A stretch of DNA of 6,653 nucleotides. Origin: Hyphomonadaceae bacterium (lineage in GTDB: Bacteria > Pseudomonadota > Alphaproteobacteria > Caulobacterales > Hyphomonadaceae). The DNA lies in NCBI GenBank assembly GCA_030696545.1, contig JAUYSA010000499.1, positions 1 to 6,653 of the forward strand. Direction: 5' to 3'. The position numbers and the translations under genes are program-made. The notes under the pieces were generated by a model. That model ran no database searches. It was not told the DNA's origin and saw only the letters and a program-made list of their open reading frames with translations. This document shows positions 1-6,097 of this stretch, piece by piece (positions within the stretch are counted from its first letter, which is position 1; each line of letters starts with the position of its first letter).

Positions 1-2
1 AG

Positions 3-311
3 GTGCAGCGCATCGCCAGCACACTGCGACGGAAAAAAAACAACTCCGCGCCGCAATCGCTGCAGATGGCGGCTAACGTTCCTGACCACAATCCGCTTTC
101 GCTGGAATGGTTTCAGTCTCAGAGTTGGCCGTTCAGCTACAAGTTCGACAGCTATCGCATTGTCGGCAACTCGTTTCTACAATCCATCCCCGATGATTGG
201 CGAGGCGCTCTGTTTCTGCGGGCTCTGATGGTTTTTCAGCGGCTTGCCCCCGACTATTGCGGCAAGCATGGTCTGATGCCAGCAATTGTCGTCCGCAAGC
301 CGTCTTCCTGA
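3..311 (+). CDS. Hypothetical protein, possibly the 3' end of a gene entering from the left
   Basis: An open frame runs from the left edge to a TGA at 309-311. The first in-frame start visible is a GTG at position 3, so the true start may lie outside the window. The translation has a basic N-terminus (Arg-Arg-Lys-Lys) and is rich in Trp, Phe and Tyr in its middle (for example WFQSQSWPFSYKFDSYRIVG). That looks more like real protein than a random frame. Roughly two thirds of codons end in G or C, compatible with coding in this genome but not decisive. I recognise no family, signal peptide or catalytic motif. It lies 24 bp upstream of, and co-directional with, the NTF2-like gene, so the two could be co-transcribed. 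It could also be non-coding or a decayed gene end; confidence is low. Confidence 0.3.
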   Translation: MQRIASTLRRKKNNSAPQSLQMAANVPDHNPLSLEWFQSQSWPFSYKFDSYRIVGNSFLQSIPDDWRGALFLRALMVFQRLAPDYCGKHGLMPAIVVRKPSS

Positions 312-335
312 AAACAGCCACAGGGGTGAACAACC

Positions 336-821
336 ATGATGCAAAATCTCTTCCGCGCGATGCTCGTCGTTGTGTCTCTCATGCTCGCGCCTGCCGCCGC
401 CATCGCACAGAACACTCATGCTTCTGCCGCGGTCATGTCTCCGGAGACGCTTGAGGCGGCGAAGGCGGTCGATGCCTTCCACGCCGCCCTTTCCACCGGC
501 GATGGCGGCGGCGCGGCAGCAATGCTGGTTGATGACGCGCTGATTTTTGAGAGCGGTCGCGCTGAACGCTCACGAGCCGAGTACGCTTCACATCACGCTG
601 GCGCTGATGCCGCCTATGCTGCAGCTGTTCCATCAAAGCTCACGCAGCGCACCGGCTATGTCGAAGGCGGTACTGCCTGGATCGTCAGCGAAAGCCGCGC
701 GACTGGAAAGTACCAAGACAAGCCTGTTGATCGCGTGACCACCGAAACGATGATCCTGCGCAAGACTGCCGAAGGTTGGCGCATCGCTCATATTCACTGG
801 TCGTCGCGCGCCGCGAAGTAA
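336..821 (+). CDS. Secreted NTF2-like / DUF4440 (SnoaL-like) family protein
   Basis: This 161-residue protein has a clear signal peptide: a hydrophobic core at about residues 8-23, ending in Ala-Ile-Ala before Gln25. It is therefore probably periplasmic. Residues ~40-157 fit the NTF2-like/DUF4440 cone fold: an N-terminal helix (ETLEAAKAVDAFHAALSTGD), a MLVDDALIFESG strand segment, and the typical end in which a ...TETMILRKTAEGWRIAHIHWS strand pair closes the sheet. The start at 336 is supported by AGGGG at 322-326, nine bases upstream; a second ATG follows at once at 339. Family members can be small-molecule enzymes or binding proteins, and no substrate can be assigned. Histidines at 86-87 and in His-Ile-His (152-154) could bind metal, but that is speculation. 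Its stop lies 6 bp from the convergent sigma-factor stop. Close NTF2-like neighbours of copper genes suggest an accessory role in metal stress (inference). Confidence 0.8.
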   Translation: MMQNLFRAMLVVVSLMLAPAAAIAQNTHASAAVMSPETLEAAKAVDAFHAALSTGDGGGAAAMLVDDALIFESGRAERSRAEYASHHAGADAAYAAAVPSKLTQRTGYVEGGTAWIVSESRATGKYQDKPVDRVTTETMILRKTAEGWRIAHIHWSSRAAK

Positions 822-827
822 TTCCCT

Positions 828-1403
828 TCAAGATTCGTCGACATCAAGACCGTCAGCCTTGAGGGCTTCTGCAAGCAGCTTGCGGGCGCGGTAGACGCGG
901 GTTTCGACCGCTTTCGCCGAGATTCCGAGCGCCTCGCCAGCCGCCGCTTGAGACAAGCCTTCGAATGCCGTGAGGAGCAGAGGCTCCTTGAGCTGGCCGG
1001 GCAGGGCCGCGATCGCGCGGTCGAGACGGGTCAGCGCGATCTCATTTGCGTTGTCTGCGCTCGCTTCAGGCGCCTCAGTGGTTTCATCAAGCGCTCGAGC
1101 GCCATAGAAGAATCCCCGCACGCCCCGGCGTCGTCCCCAGTCCCGGCATTTGTTGAGCGCAATCCGGCGAAGCCAGGTCGCCGCCGGGCGAGCGGGATCA
1201 TAACGTCCGAGCGCTTGCCAGGCCGAAACGAAGGTTTCCTGAAGGAGATCATACGCCTCATCGGCATCGCCAACGTAGCGGCGGATGAAGCGGTAGAGCG
1301 GCTCCTGATGACGCCGAACGATAAGGTTGAAAGCTGAGCGATCCCCCTTTTGCGCGCGCGCCGCTAGCGCGGCGTCGCTATCGTCCGGGTTGGTCCGACT
1401 CAT
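828..1403 (-). CDS. ECF RNA polymerase sigma factor, CnrH-like
   Basis: This 191-residue protein is an extracytoplasmic-function sigma-70 factor. Region 2 spans about residues 24-92, with the AFNLIVRRHQEPLYRFIRRY helix, the DLLQETFVSAWQ segment and the TWLRRIALNKCRDWGRRR DNA-melting/-10-binding part. A variable acidic linker (~105-122) follows. Region 4 spans ~126-181, with LDRAIAALPGQLKEPLLL and a helix-turn-helix at ~151-175 (SQAAAGEALGISAKAVETRV) for -35 recognition. It has no extra C-terminal domain. Its ATG overlaps the stop of the sensor gene upstream (ATGA at 1400-1403) and lacks a clear ribosome-binding site, so translation is probably coupled. Order and sizes (Y 91, X 146, H 191 residues) match the CnrYXH/NccYXH cassette of Cupriavidus. 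It should be inactive while held by Y at the membrane and released on metal binding by X. Its target promoters are not known from this sequence. Confidence 0.92.
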   Translation of the reverse strand: MSRTNPDDSDAALAARAQKGDRSAFNLIVRRHQEPLYRFIRRYVGDADEAYDLLQETFVSAWQALGRYDPARPAATWLRRIALNKCRDWGRRRGVRGFFYGARALDETTEAPEASADNANEIALTRLDRAIAALPGQLKEPLLLTAFEGLSQAAAGEALGISAKAVETRVYRARKLLAEALKADGLDVDES

Positions 1404-1840
1404 TTGGCGTCGGCGGTCAACGCCTCGCCAATCCTGTCGTCGAATTGCTTGCGCTGTTCCAGTGTGAGTACTTTGCGCATCGCGAAAACGTGCGCGATCG
1501 TCTCCGTCTGAAGCGCGCCCATGGCGTCATGGAAGTGGTGCACAGCCGCCTCTACAGCCGGGCCTGCCGTCTCGCTTGCCCGGATTGCAGCGGCCAGCTC
1601 AGCATTGGCCTCGCGCATCTCGTCTTCCAGCGCTTGCCGCCGTGCTGCGAAGTCCGCCTCGATAGTGTGAAGCGCTTCTTCCTGTTCGGCTGTCAGCGAA
1701 AGTTCGTTATGCACCATCGCGTGGAGGGATTGGTCGTGCGCGGGAGCAGTGAGCAACTGGTGCCCAAGCCACATGCCAGCGATCCCGGCCGTGAAGGCGA
1801 GGACAACCGTTACGATGGCGCTGCGCACCGAAACCTTCAC
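1400..1840 (-). CDS. Periplasmic heavy-metal sensor, CnrX-like
   Basis: This 146-residue protein has a single N-terminal membrane anchor (residues ~7-31) and a periplasmic, Ala/Glu/His-rich helical-hairpin domain (~36-140), as in the CnrX/Spy/CpxP group. The CnrX ligands are all present at a constant offset of minus two. His40 and His44 (in LHAMVHNEL), Glu61, His117 and Met121 (in AHVFAM) correspond to CnrX His42, His46, Glu63, His119 and Met123, numbers recalled from the published CnrX structure. A further His-rich patch, HHFH, lies at 101-104. The start is a GTG at 1840 that overlaps the stop of Y (GTGA, 1837-1840), with GGAG about eight bases upstream. In CnrX the metal is Ni(II) or Co(II), and binding triggers release of the sigma factor through the anti-sigma protein. 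The surrounding copper genes make Cu(II) an alternative inducer. Family assignment is firm; metal identity is not. Confidence 0.88.
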   Translation of the reverse strand: MKVSVRSAIVTVVLAFTAGIAGMWLGHQLLTAPAHDQSLHAMVHNELSLTAEQEEALHTIEADFAARRQALEDEMREANAELAAAIRASETAGPAVEAAVHHFHDAMGALQTETIAHVFAMRKVLTLEQRKQFDDRIGEALTADAK

Positions 1841-2112
1841 TCCGAAGGCTCCAGCAGGGTTGACGGCGCAAGGCTGGACCAGGCGGCAAATGGCGATGGC
1901 GAGGGCGCCACGGCTGATGCGGTCGAGGCGCTTACGGCAGCGCCGCCCATAACGAGGAGCGCCATAGCGGCGGTGCGCAGCCGCCAGGTCTGGCCGTCAA
2001 TCTTCGCACGCTCCGAGAGCTGCTCGCCGATCTCGGCGGTTATGCCGCCAAGATCACGGTCCAGCGACTGCTGGTTCAATTTCGCCAGCAAATGGTCGAG
2101 TTTTGGCGACAT
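1837..2112 (-). CDS. Membrane anti-sigma factor, CnrY-like
   Basis: This 91-residue protein is placed by context and topology rather than by strong motifs. Residues 1-43 form a charged, cytoplasmic, probably helical segment (PKLDHLLAKLNQQSLDRDL...) that would bind the sigma factor. Residues ~45-67 form one transmembrane helix (LRTAAMALLVMGGAAVS). A short Pro/Ser-rich tail is periplasmic. Length and layout match CnrY (about 95 residues). The ATG at 2112 is preceded by GGGAG at a normal distance (within 2120-2126). The frame stays open upstream to 2316, but that extension is low-complexity, overlaps the end of copD and lacks a comparable ribosome-binding site, so I reject it. The gene leads the Y-X-H cassette and overlaps X by four bases (GTGA), implying coupled translation. 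Its role is to sequester H until X reports metal. Confidence 0.78.
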   Translation of the reverse strand: MSPKLDHLLAKLNQQSLDRDLGGITAEIGEQLSERAKIDGQTWRLRTAAMALLVMGGAAVSASTASAVAPSPSPFAAWSSLAPSTLLEPSE

Positions 2113-2144
2113 GCCGGTCTCCCAATAAGTCCGTCTCTCCAGTC

Positions 2145-2173
2145 TATACGCAGGGGAGGTGGAATTCACGCAA
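2145..2173 (-). promoter_or_regulatory. Candidate promoter for the YXH cassette in the copD-Y gap
   Basis: The 145-bp gap between copD and the Y gene is large for an otherwise tightly packed block, so an internal promoter is likely. On the minus strand, TTGCGT (2173-2168) is separated by 17 bp from CGTATA (2150-2145), 32 bp before the Y start codon. A GAATTC immediately follows the -35-like box (2167-2162) and might matter if the ECF factor itself reads this promoter. CnrH-type factors usually autoregulate their own cassette. The match is only suggestive, and no second copy was found to confirm a consensus. Confidence 0.25.
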
Positions 2174-2257
2174 GGATTGGACAGGCATCCGATTCTTGGC
2201 CGCTGTCGGCGGGATTGCCGGCCCAGCGAACCACCCTGCACGGATGCTGAGCCTCCG

Positions 2258-3109
2258 TTACTCGGCAGGACCACCAATCGTGGTGGCGGCGGAGACGGCA
2301 ATGATGGCCGCTGCAAACAGGGTCGCCTCGCACAGCAGCGTTACGCGCAGCCACTTGCGGCCGATGGCCGGATCAGTTGCGACCTTGGCCGTTATGATCT
2401 GCTTGTTCAGGGCGCCGAGGCCCATCGCGACAATGCCGATCGCGAGCTTGGCGAGCAGAAGAAGACCATAAGTCGTGCCGAATAGCTTCTCCGGACTGCC
2501 GGCCAACGTCCAGGCGAGCCATGCGCCGAGCGCGATCAGAACAGGAATGGCGACGACGGCGATTGAACTGAAGCGTCGGAGACGAGAAAGGAGTGCAGCG
2601 TGTTCCTGCATCGCGGCCGGGTAGAGACTGACCGGAGCCGCCGCCCAGAAGCCAGCGATGAAAACATGCACGGCGACCCCAAGCGGCGCGAGGCCAGGAT
2701 CGGCCAGACCCTGCGCGTGTCCCGCGAGGCCGAATCCAAAACTGAGCGCGGCTGCTCCAAAGGCGGCAGTGAGTGGTGAACCGAACCAGACGCCTCCGAC
2801 GGAGATGGCGGCTCCTGCAAGGATCGCAAGTGTCGAATCGCCGAGGACCATCCACGCCAGTGGCATCAGTTCGGGATCGAAGAGATTCGTCCCATCCCCC
2901 ATCTGCGCGATCAGAATGCCGAACCGCACCATGGTGAAGAAAGCGAGGGCAAGACCGGCCAGCGCGATGCGTGACCGCAGGCCTCGAAATGCATCGCGCT
3001 CCACAATGCCCAAAGCAGCATGGAGCGCGAAGCCAACCGTCAGAAGCGCAAAGAGATTGAGACCGATCCGGTCGGCGAACTGTAGCAGAGACAGTCCGTC
3101 CCCGGTCAC
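2258..3109 (-). CDS. copD: Copper resistance inner-membrane protein CopD
   Basis: This 283-residue integral membrane protein has about eight hydrophobic helices (roughly 16-35, 46-68, 84-108, 113-132, 142-162, 181-203, 211-235 and 256-277). The C-terminal part (~176-275) shows the CopD domain pattern: RFSSIAVVAIPVLIALGAWL, then a GSPEKLFGTTYGLLLLAKL stretch, then GALNK. Membrane-embedded or loop histidines at 30, 131 and 148 are candidate copper ligands. CopD/PcoD proteins partner with periplasmic CopC and are thought to move copper across the inner membrane. Length is normal for the family. The start is a GTG at 3109, four bases after the copC stop, with only a weak upstream AGG, so it is probably translated from the copC message by coupling. 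The gene ends in TAA at 2258-2260. Confidence 0.93.
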   Translation of the reverse strand: MTGDGLSLLQFADRIGLNLFALLTVGFALHAALGIVERDAFRGLRSRIALAGLALAFFTMVRFGILIAQMGDGTNLFDPELMPLAWMVLGDSTLAILAGAAISVGGVWFGSPLTAAFGAAALSFGFGLAGHAQGLADPGLAPLGVAVHVFIAGFWAAAPVSLYPAAMQEHAALLSRLRRFSSIAVVAIPVLIALGAWLAWTLAGSPEKLFGTTYGLLLLAKLAIGIVAMGLGALNKQIITAKVATDPAIGRKWLRVTLLCEATLFAAAIIAVSAATTIGGPAE

Positions 3110-3113
3110 GGTG

Positions 3114-3470
3114 CTACTGGCCTGTCACCGTGAAGCGCACGGCGCCCGGCATGGCATGGCCATCCTTCGCCATCGACTTCCAAGACAGCGTGTAGGAACC
3201 TTTTGCGAGCGTCGGCAGCGGGATCGTGAACTCCTTGCCCATCGTCTTCGAGGGCTTGAAATCAACCGCGATCATCTTCTTGTCCGCTGTCATCAACATC
3301 AGGCTGGTGATGGCGCTCTCGTGCTGGAAGGTCACTTTGAACTCGGCCGGGGCCTGCGCAAGGCTGGCCTTGTCGTGAATGCTGGTTTCCATCATGCCGC
3401 CGTGGGCGAAGGCGGGCGATGCGCCCAGGAGCGTTGCCGCCAGCATGAGAGTCAGAAGCTTGTTTTTCAT
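3114..3470 (-). CDS. copC: Periplasmic copper-binding protein CopC
   Basis: This 118-residue protein is a small periplasmic copper carrier. A signal peptide (1-22, ending Ser-Pro-Ala-Phe-Ala) would leave His23 as the new N-terminus. This His plus Asp103 and His105 (in AKDGHAMPG) recreate the His1/Asp/His Cu(II) site of CopC. The beta-sandwich core is visible as APAEFKVTFQHES, LMLMTADKKMIAVDF and KGSYTLSWKSMAKDGHAMPGAVRFTV. Methionines cluster at 26-27 (GGMMET) and in LMLMTADKKM, which could allow some Cu(I) binding, although the classic Met-rich loop is not obvious. The protein is shorter and more divergent than Pseudomonas CopC. It sits four bases upstream of copD and 103 bp downstream of the ATPase, in the same direction. 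The ATG at 3470 has only a weak upstream GAG. Confidence 0.92.
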   Translation of the reverse strand: MKNKLLTLMLAATLLGASPAFAHGGMMETSIHDKASLAQAPAEFKVTFQHESAITSLMLMTADKKMIAVDFKPSKTMGKEFTIPLPTLAKGSYTLSWKSMAKDGHAMPGAVRFTVTGQ

Positions 3471-3571
3471 CGGATGCTCGTTGATCTAGCCGCAGATTGT
3501 GCGGCGGGGAGGGGGTCATACATAGTACGCAGCTTGTGGGCAGAACCCTCACCAAGGGCTCCGCCCCGGAC

Positions 3572-3589
3572 CGCTAGTGGCAACTAGCG
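3572..3589 (-). other. Perfect 7-bp inverted repeat at the ATPase stop codon
   Basis: CGCTAGT (3572-3578) and ACTAGCG (3583-3589) form a perfect stem with a four-base loop, spanning the TAG stop of the ATPase gene. No T-run follows on the minus strand, so it is not a standard intrinsic terminator. The 103-bp gap before copC also contains smaller GC-rich dyads. It could be a processing or stability element that sets the ratio of ATPase to copC-copD message. I found no convincing separate promoter for copC in the gap. Confidence 0.4.
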
Positions 3590-6054
3590 CCTGACCGGGT
3601 TGGCGCCGGAAGCGGTGGCTGGCCCGACCCGTGTGCTCCGTCGTTCGGCGTGGCCCCCAGCCTCAGCGAGTTCACGATTACCGATACCGAGGACAACGCC
3701 ATGGCGAGCGCCGCGATCATGGGGGACAGCAGCTGACCCGTGATTGGATAAAGGAGGCCAGCGGCAACAGGGATTCCGAGGGCATTGTAGCCGAACGCAA
3801 AAACCAGATTCTGCCGGATGTTCGCCATTGTCGCGCGCGACACAGCCCGGCCTTTCACAACCCCGCTGAGATCGCCCCGGAGCAATGTGACGCCAGCACT
3901 TTCGATGGCGACATCCGTGCCTGTTCCCATCGCGATCCCGACGTCAGCCGCCGCCAGAGCCGGCGCGTCATTGACGCCGTCTCCCGCCATCGCAACGATG
4001 CGGCCTTCTCGCTTGAGCCTTTCGACTATGCGCGATTTGTCTTCAGGCAGGACTTCTGCCTCGACATTCGTGATGCCGAGGGTCCGGCCGACGGCTTCGG
4101 CTGTCGTGCGATTGTCGCCGGTCAGCATCACCAGTTCGATGCCTTGGGCGCGCAGCGCCTTGAGCGACTCAGGCGTGGTCGCCTTGATCCGGTCAGCGAT
4201 GCCCAGAACGCCAGCTAGTCTGCCGTCGATCGCAACAAAAATGGCCGTGACGCCATCCGCGCGCAGACGTTCTGCTTCGGAGTGAAGGGAAGATGTCGCG
4301 ATACCGAGTTCATCCAGATAGCGCTCGGCGCCAAGCGCGACGGTCTTGCCGTCGACCTTGCCGATGACGCCCTTTCCAGTCGGCGAATCGAATTCCGTCG
4401 GCTCGACCAGCGAGACGCCACGTTCTTTAGCGGCTGCGACGACGGCAAGCGCAAGGGGGTGCTCGCTGCGCTGCTCAAGACTTGCGGCTGCGCGCAACAG
4501 GTCAGCTTCGCTTGTCTCTGCAACCGTAGTGATCGCGACAACACCTGGCTTGCCCTCAGTCAGTGTTCCGGTCTTGTCGAGAACCAGAGTATTGACCTTC
4601 TCGAAGCGCTCCAGCGCCTCAGCGTTGCGGATCAGGACACCCTGACGTGCTGCGCGACCAACACCCGCCATGATGGACATGGGGGTGGCGAGGCCAAGCG
4701 CGCACGGACACGCGATGATCAGGACGGAAACGGCAGCGATCAGTCCATAGGTGAAGGAGGGCTGCGGACCGAACGCCCACCAGCCGATAAACGCCAGGAC
4801 GGCAATAGCGATCACTGCAGGTACGAACCAGCCTGATACCTTGTCTGCCAGGCGCTGAATCGGCGCACGGCTGCGCTGCGCGTCGGCAACCAGCTGGACG
4901 ATCTGCGACAGCATGGTGTCGCGGCCGACGCGTTTGGCTTCGATCACGAGCGCGCCGGTCTGGTTGAGCGTGCCCGCAATGACCGCGTCGCCGACGCTCC
5001 GCGTGACAGGCATGGATTCGCCGGTAACCATCGACTCATCGACCGTGGAGCGACCGTCGATGACAACGCCGTCAACCGGTGTCTTCTCACCAGGGCGGAC
5101 GCGCAACCGGTCGCCGACGATGATCACATCGAGCGGTACTTCGGCCTCTTCGCCGCCACTGATGCGGCGCGCAGTCTTGGGAGCAAGATCGAGCAGGGCG
5201 CGGATGGCGCCCCCCGTACGCTCGCGTGCGCCCAGCTCCAGAACCTGCCCGAGGAGCACAAGCACTATGATGACGGCGGCCGCTTCAAAATAGACGGCTA
5301 CATCGCCATGTGGGCCGCGGAACTCTGGCGGAAACGCCGAGGGGAAGAGCAGGGCGACAACGCTGTAAATCCACGCCACTCCCGTCCCGAGCGCAATCAG
5401 CGTGAACATGTTGAGGCTTCGGTTGACAAGCGAAGCGTAACCCCGCTCGAAGAATGGCCAGCCTGCCCACAGAACCACCGGTGTCGCGAGGCCAAACTGG
5501 ATCCACGCGTTGATATTCGGAGGTACAAGAGCATCGACGTTGAACAAGTGACGGCCCATCTCCAGAACTAGCACCGGCAACGTCAGGACTAGACCCACCC
5601 AGAAGCGACGCGACATGTCGGCTAGCTCGGGGTTCGGCGCGGCGTCTGCCGTCGGCATCATCGGCTCGAGCGCCATTCCACAGATCGGGCAGGAGCCAGG
5701 ACCATCCCGCACAATCTCCGGATGCATCGGGCAGGTCCATTTCGCGCCGGCAGGAGCGGAGGCTGCAGCAGGTGCAGGGGATGGAGCGTGTGAATGGAGG
5801 TGATGATGGCTCCCGGCATCCTGACCGCTAGCGTGCCCAGCCTTGGCCCCATCCGCGGAACAGCAGCTGTGTTCGGTCTTGGCGGCAGGTTTCAGATATC
5901 GACCAGGCTCGGCCTGGAATTTCGTCTTACAGCCCGCGCTGCAGAACAGCACCTCGTGGCCGTCATGCGGTGTGCGATGGGGCGTATCTGGCTTCACCGT
6001 CATGCCGCAGACGGGATCTTTCAGTTCAGGTGTGTTGGGGTGGCTGTGCGCCAT
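3574..6054 (-). CDS. copA: Cu(I)-exporting P1B-type ATPase with YHS and heavy-metal-binding N-terminus (CopA-type)
   Basis: This 826-residue inner-membrane pump exports Cu(I) from the cytoplasm using ATP. The N-terminus holds a YHS domain (~12-55, DPVCGMTV, then FCSAGCKTKF). A Cys/His-rich linker follows (HSCC at 62-65, HHHLHSH at 83-89), then a heavy-metal-binding module (~106-131: CPMHPEI, then CPICGMALEP). No CxxC HMA domain is present. The ATPase core shows TGES at 344-347 (actuator), the CPC ion motif at 449-451, phosphorylated Asp493 in DKTGTLT, the nucleotide-binding HP at 532-533, TGDN at 645-648 and GDGVNDAP at 691-698. Tyr-Asn (756-757) and MALSS (785-789) in the last two helices complete the Cu(I) P1B-1 signature. 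The tail ends in Cys-His. The ATG at 6054 is preferred over an in-frame TTG at 6084 because GGAGG lies five bases upstream. It is divergent from csoR. The symbol is generic for the family and is not the multicopper oxidase also called CopA. Confidence 0.95.
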   Translation of the reverse strand: MAHSHPNTPELKDPVCGMTVKPDTPHRTPHDGHEVLFCSAGCKTKFQAEPGRYLKPAAKTEHSCCSADGAKAGHASGQDAGSHHHLHSHAPSPAPAAASAPAGAKWTCPMHPEIVRDGPGSCPICGMALEPMMPTADAAPNPELADMSRRFWVGLVLTLPVLVLEMGRHLFNVDALVPPNINAWIQFGLATPVVLWAGWPFFERGYASLVNRSLNMFTLIALGTGVAWIYSVVALLFPSAFPPEFRGPHGDVAVYFEAAAVIIVLVLLGQVLELGARERTGGAIRALLDLAPKTARRISGGEEAEVPLDVIIVGDRLRVRPGEKTPVDGVVIDGRSTVDESMVTGESMPVTRSVGDAVIAGTLNQTGALVIEAKRVGRDTMLSQIVQLVADAQRSRAPIQRLADKVSGWFVPAVIAIAVLAFIGWWAFGPQPSFTYGLIAAVSVLIIACPCALGLATPMSIMAGVGRAARQGVLIRNAEALERFEKVNTLVLDKTGTLTEGKPGVVAITTVAETSEADLLRAAASLEQRSEHPLALAVVAAAKERGVSLVEPTEFDSPTGKGVIGKVDGKTVALGAERYLDELGIATSSLHSEAERLRADGVTAIFVAIDGRLAGVLGIADRIKATTPESLKALRAQGIELVMLTGDNRTTAEAVGRTLGITNVEAEVLPEDKSRIVERLKREGRIVAMAGDGVNDAPALAAADVGIAMGTGTDVAIESAGVTLLRGDLSGVVKGRAVSRATMANIRQNLVFAFGYNALGIPVAAGLLYPITGQLLSPMIAALAMALSSVSVIVNSLRLGATPNDGAHGSGQPPLPAPTRSGASCH

Positions 6055-6059
6055 GGCGC

Positions 6060-6064
6060 CCTCC
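6060..6064 (-). promoter_or_regulatory. Ribosome-binding site deciding the ATPase start
   Basis: GGAGG on the minus strand lies five bases before the ATG at 6054. The alternative TTG at 6084 lies close to the expected transcript start and lacks such a site. Confidence 0.75.
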
Positions 6065-6068
6065 GGGC

Positions 6069-6097
6069 TTGCATTTCGTCTCAAGCGTATATACCCT
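6069..6097 (+). promoter_or_regulatory. Candidate csoR promoter
   Basis: TTGCAT (6069-6074) and TACCCT (6092-6097) are separated by 17 bp on the plus strand, 37 bp before the csoR start codon. The -10-like element lies inside the operator dyad, as expected for an autorepressed gene. The -10 match is weak, and TATATA at 6088-6093 is an alternative with a shorter spacer. Confidence 0.4.

Noticed and set aside
1445..2128. Plus-strand open frame of 227 residues
   Set aside because: Antisense to the X and Y genes, whose sizes, overlaps and metal ligands are convincing; no recognisable domain.
2201..2228. Stem-loop CGCTG...CAGCG with inner CGGC/GCCG as a copD terminator
   Set aside because: The stem has an unpaired internal loop and no T-run follows on the minus strand; too weak to call.
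2113..2316. Upstream extension of the anti-sigma Y frame to 2316 (159 residues)
   Set aside because: The added part is Pro/Ser/Arg-rich, overlaps the copD 3' end and lacks a good ribosome-binding site. The ATG at 2112 has GGGAG upstream, and the shorter product matches the CnrY length.
2147..3532. Shared TACGCAG (minus CTGCGTA) at 2147-2153 and 3526-3532 as a common sigma-factor promoter box before Y and copC
   Set aside because: A 7-base match between two regions of about 100 and 145 bp is expected about once by chance, and the flanking -35 positions do not agree.
2658..3587. Plus-strand open frame of 309 residues
   Set aside because: Pro/Arg/Ala-rich translation antisense to copD and copC, which have clear family motifs. 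It is a GC-rich shadow frame.
6055..6084. TTG start at 6084 for the ATPase
   Set aside because: It lies at or near the expected transcript start. The extra residues include the GGAGG site that serves the ATG at 6054.
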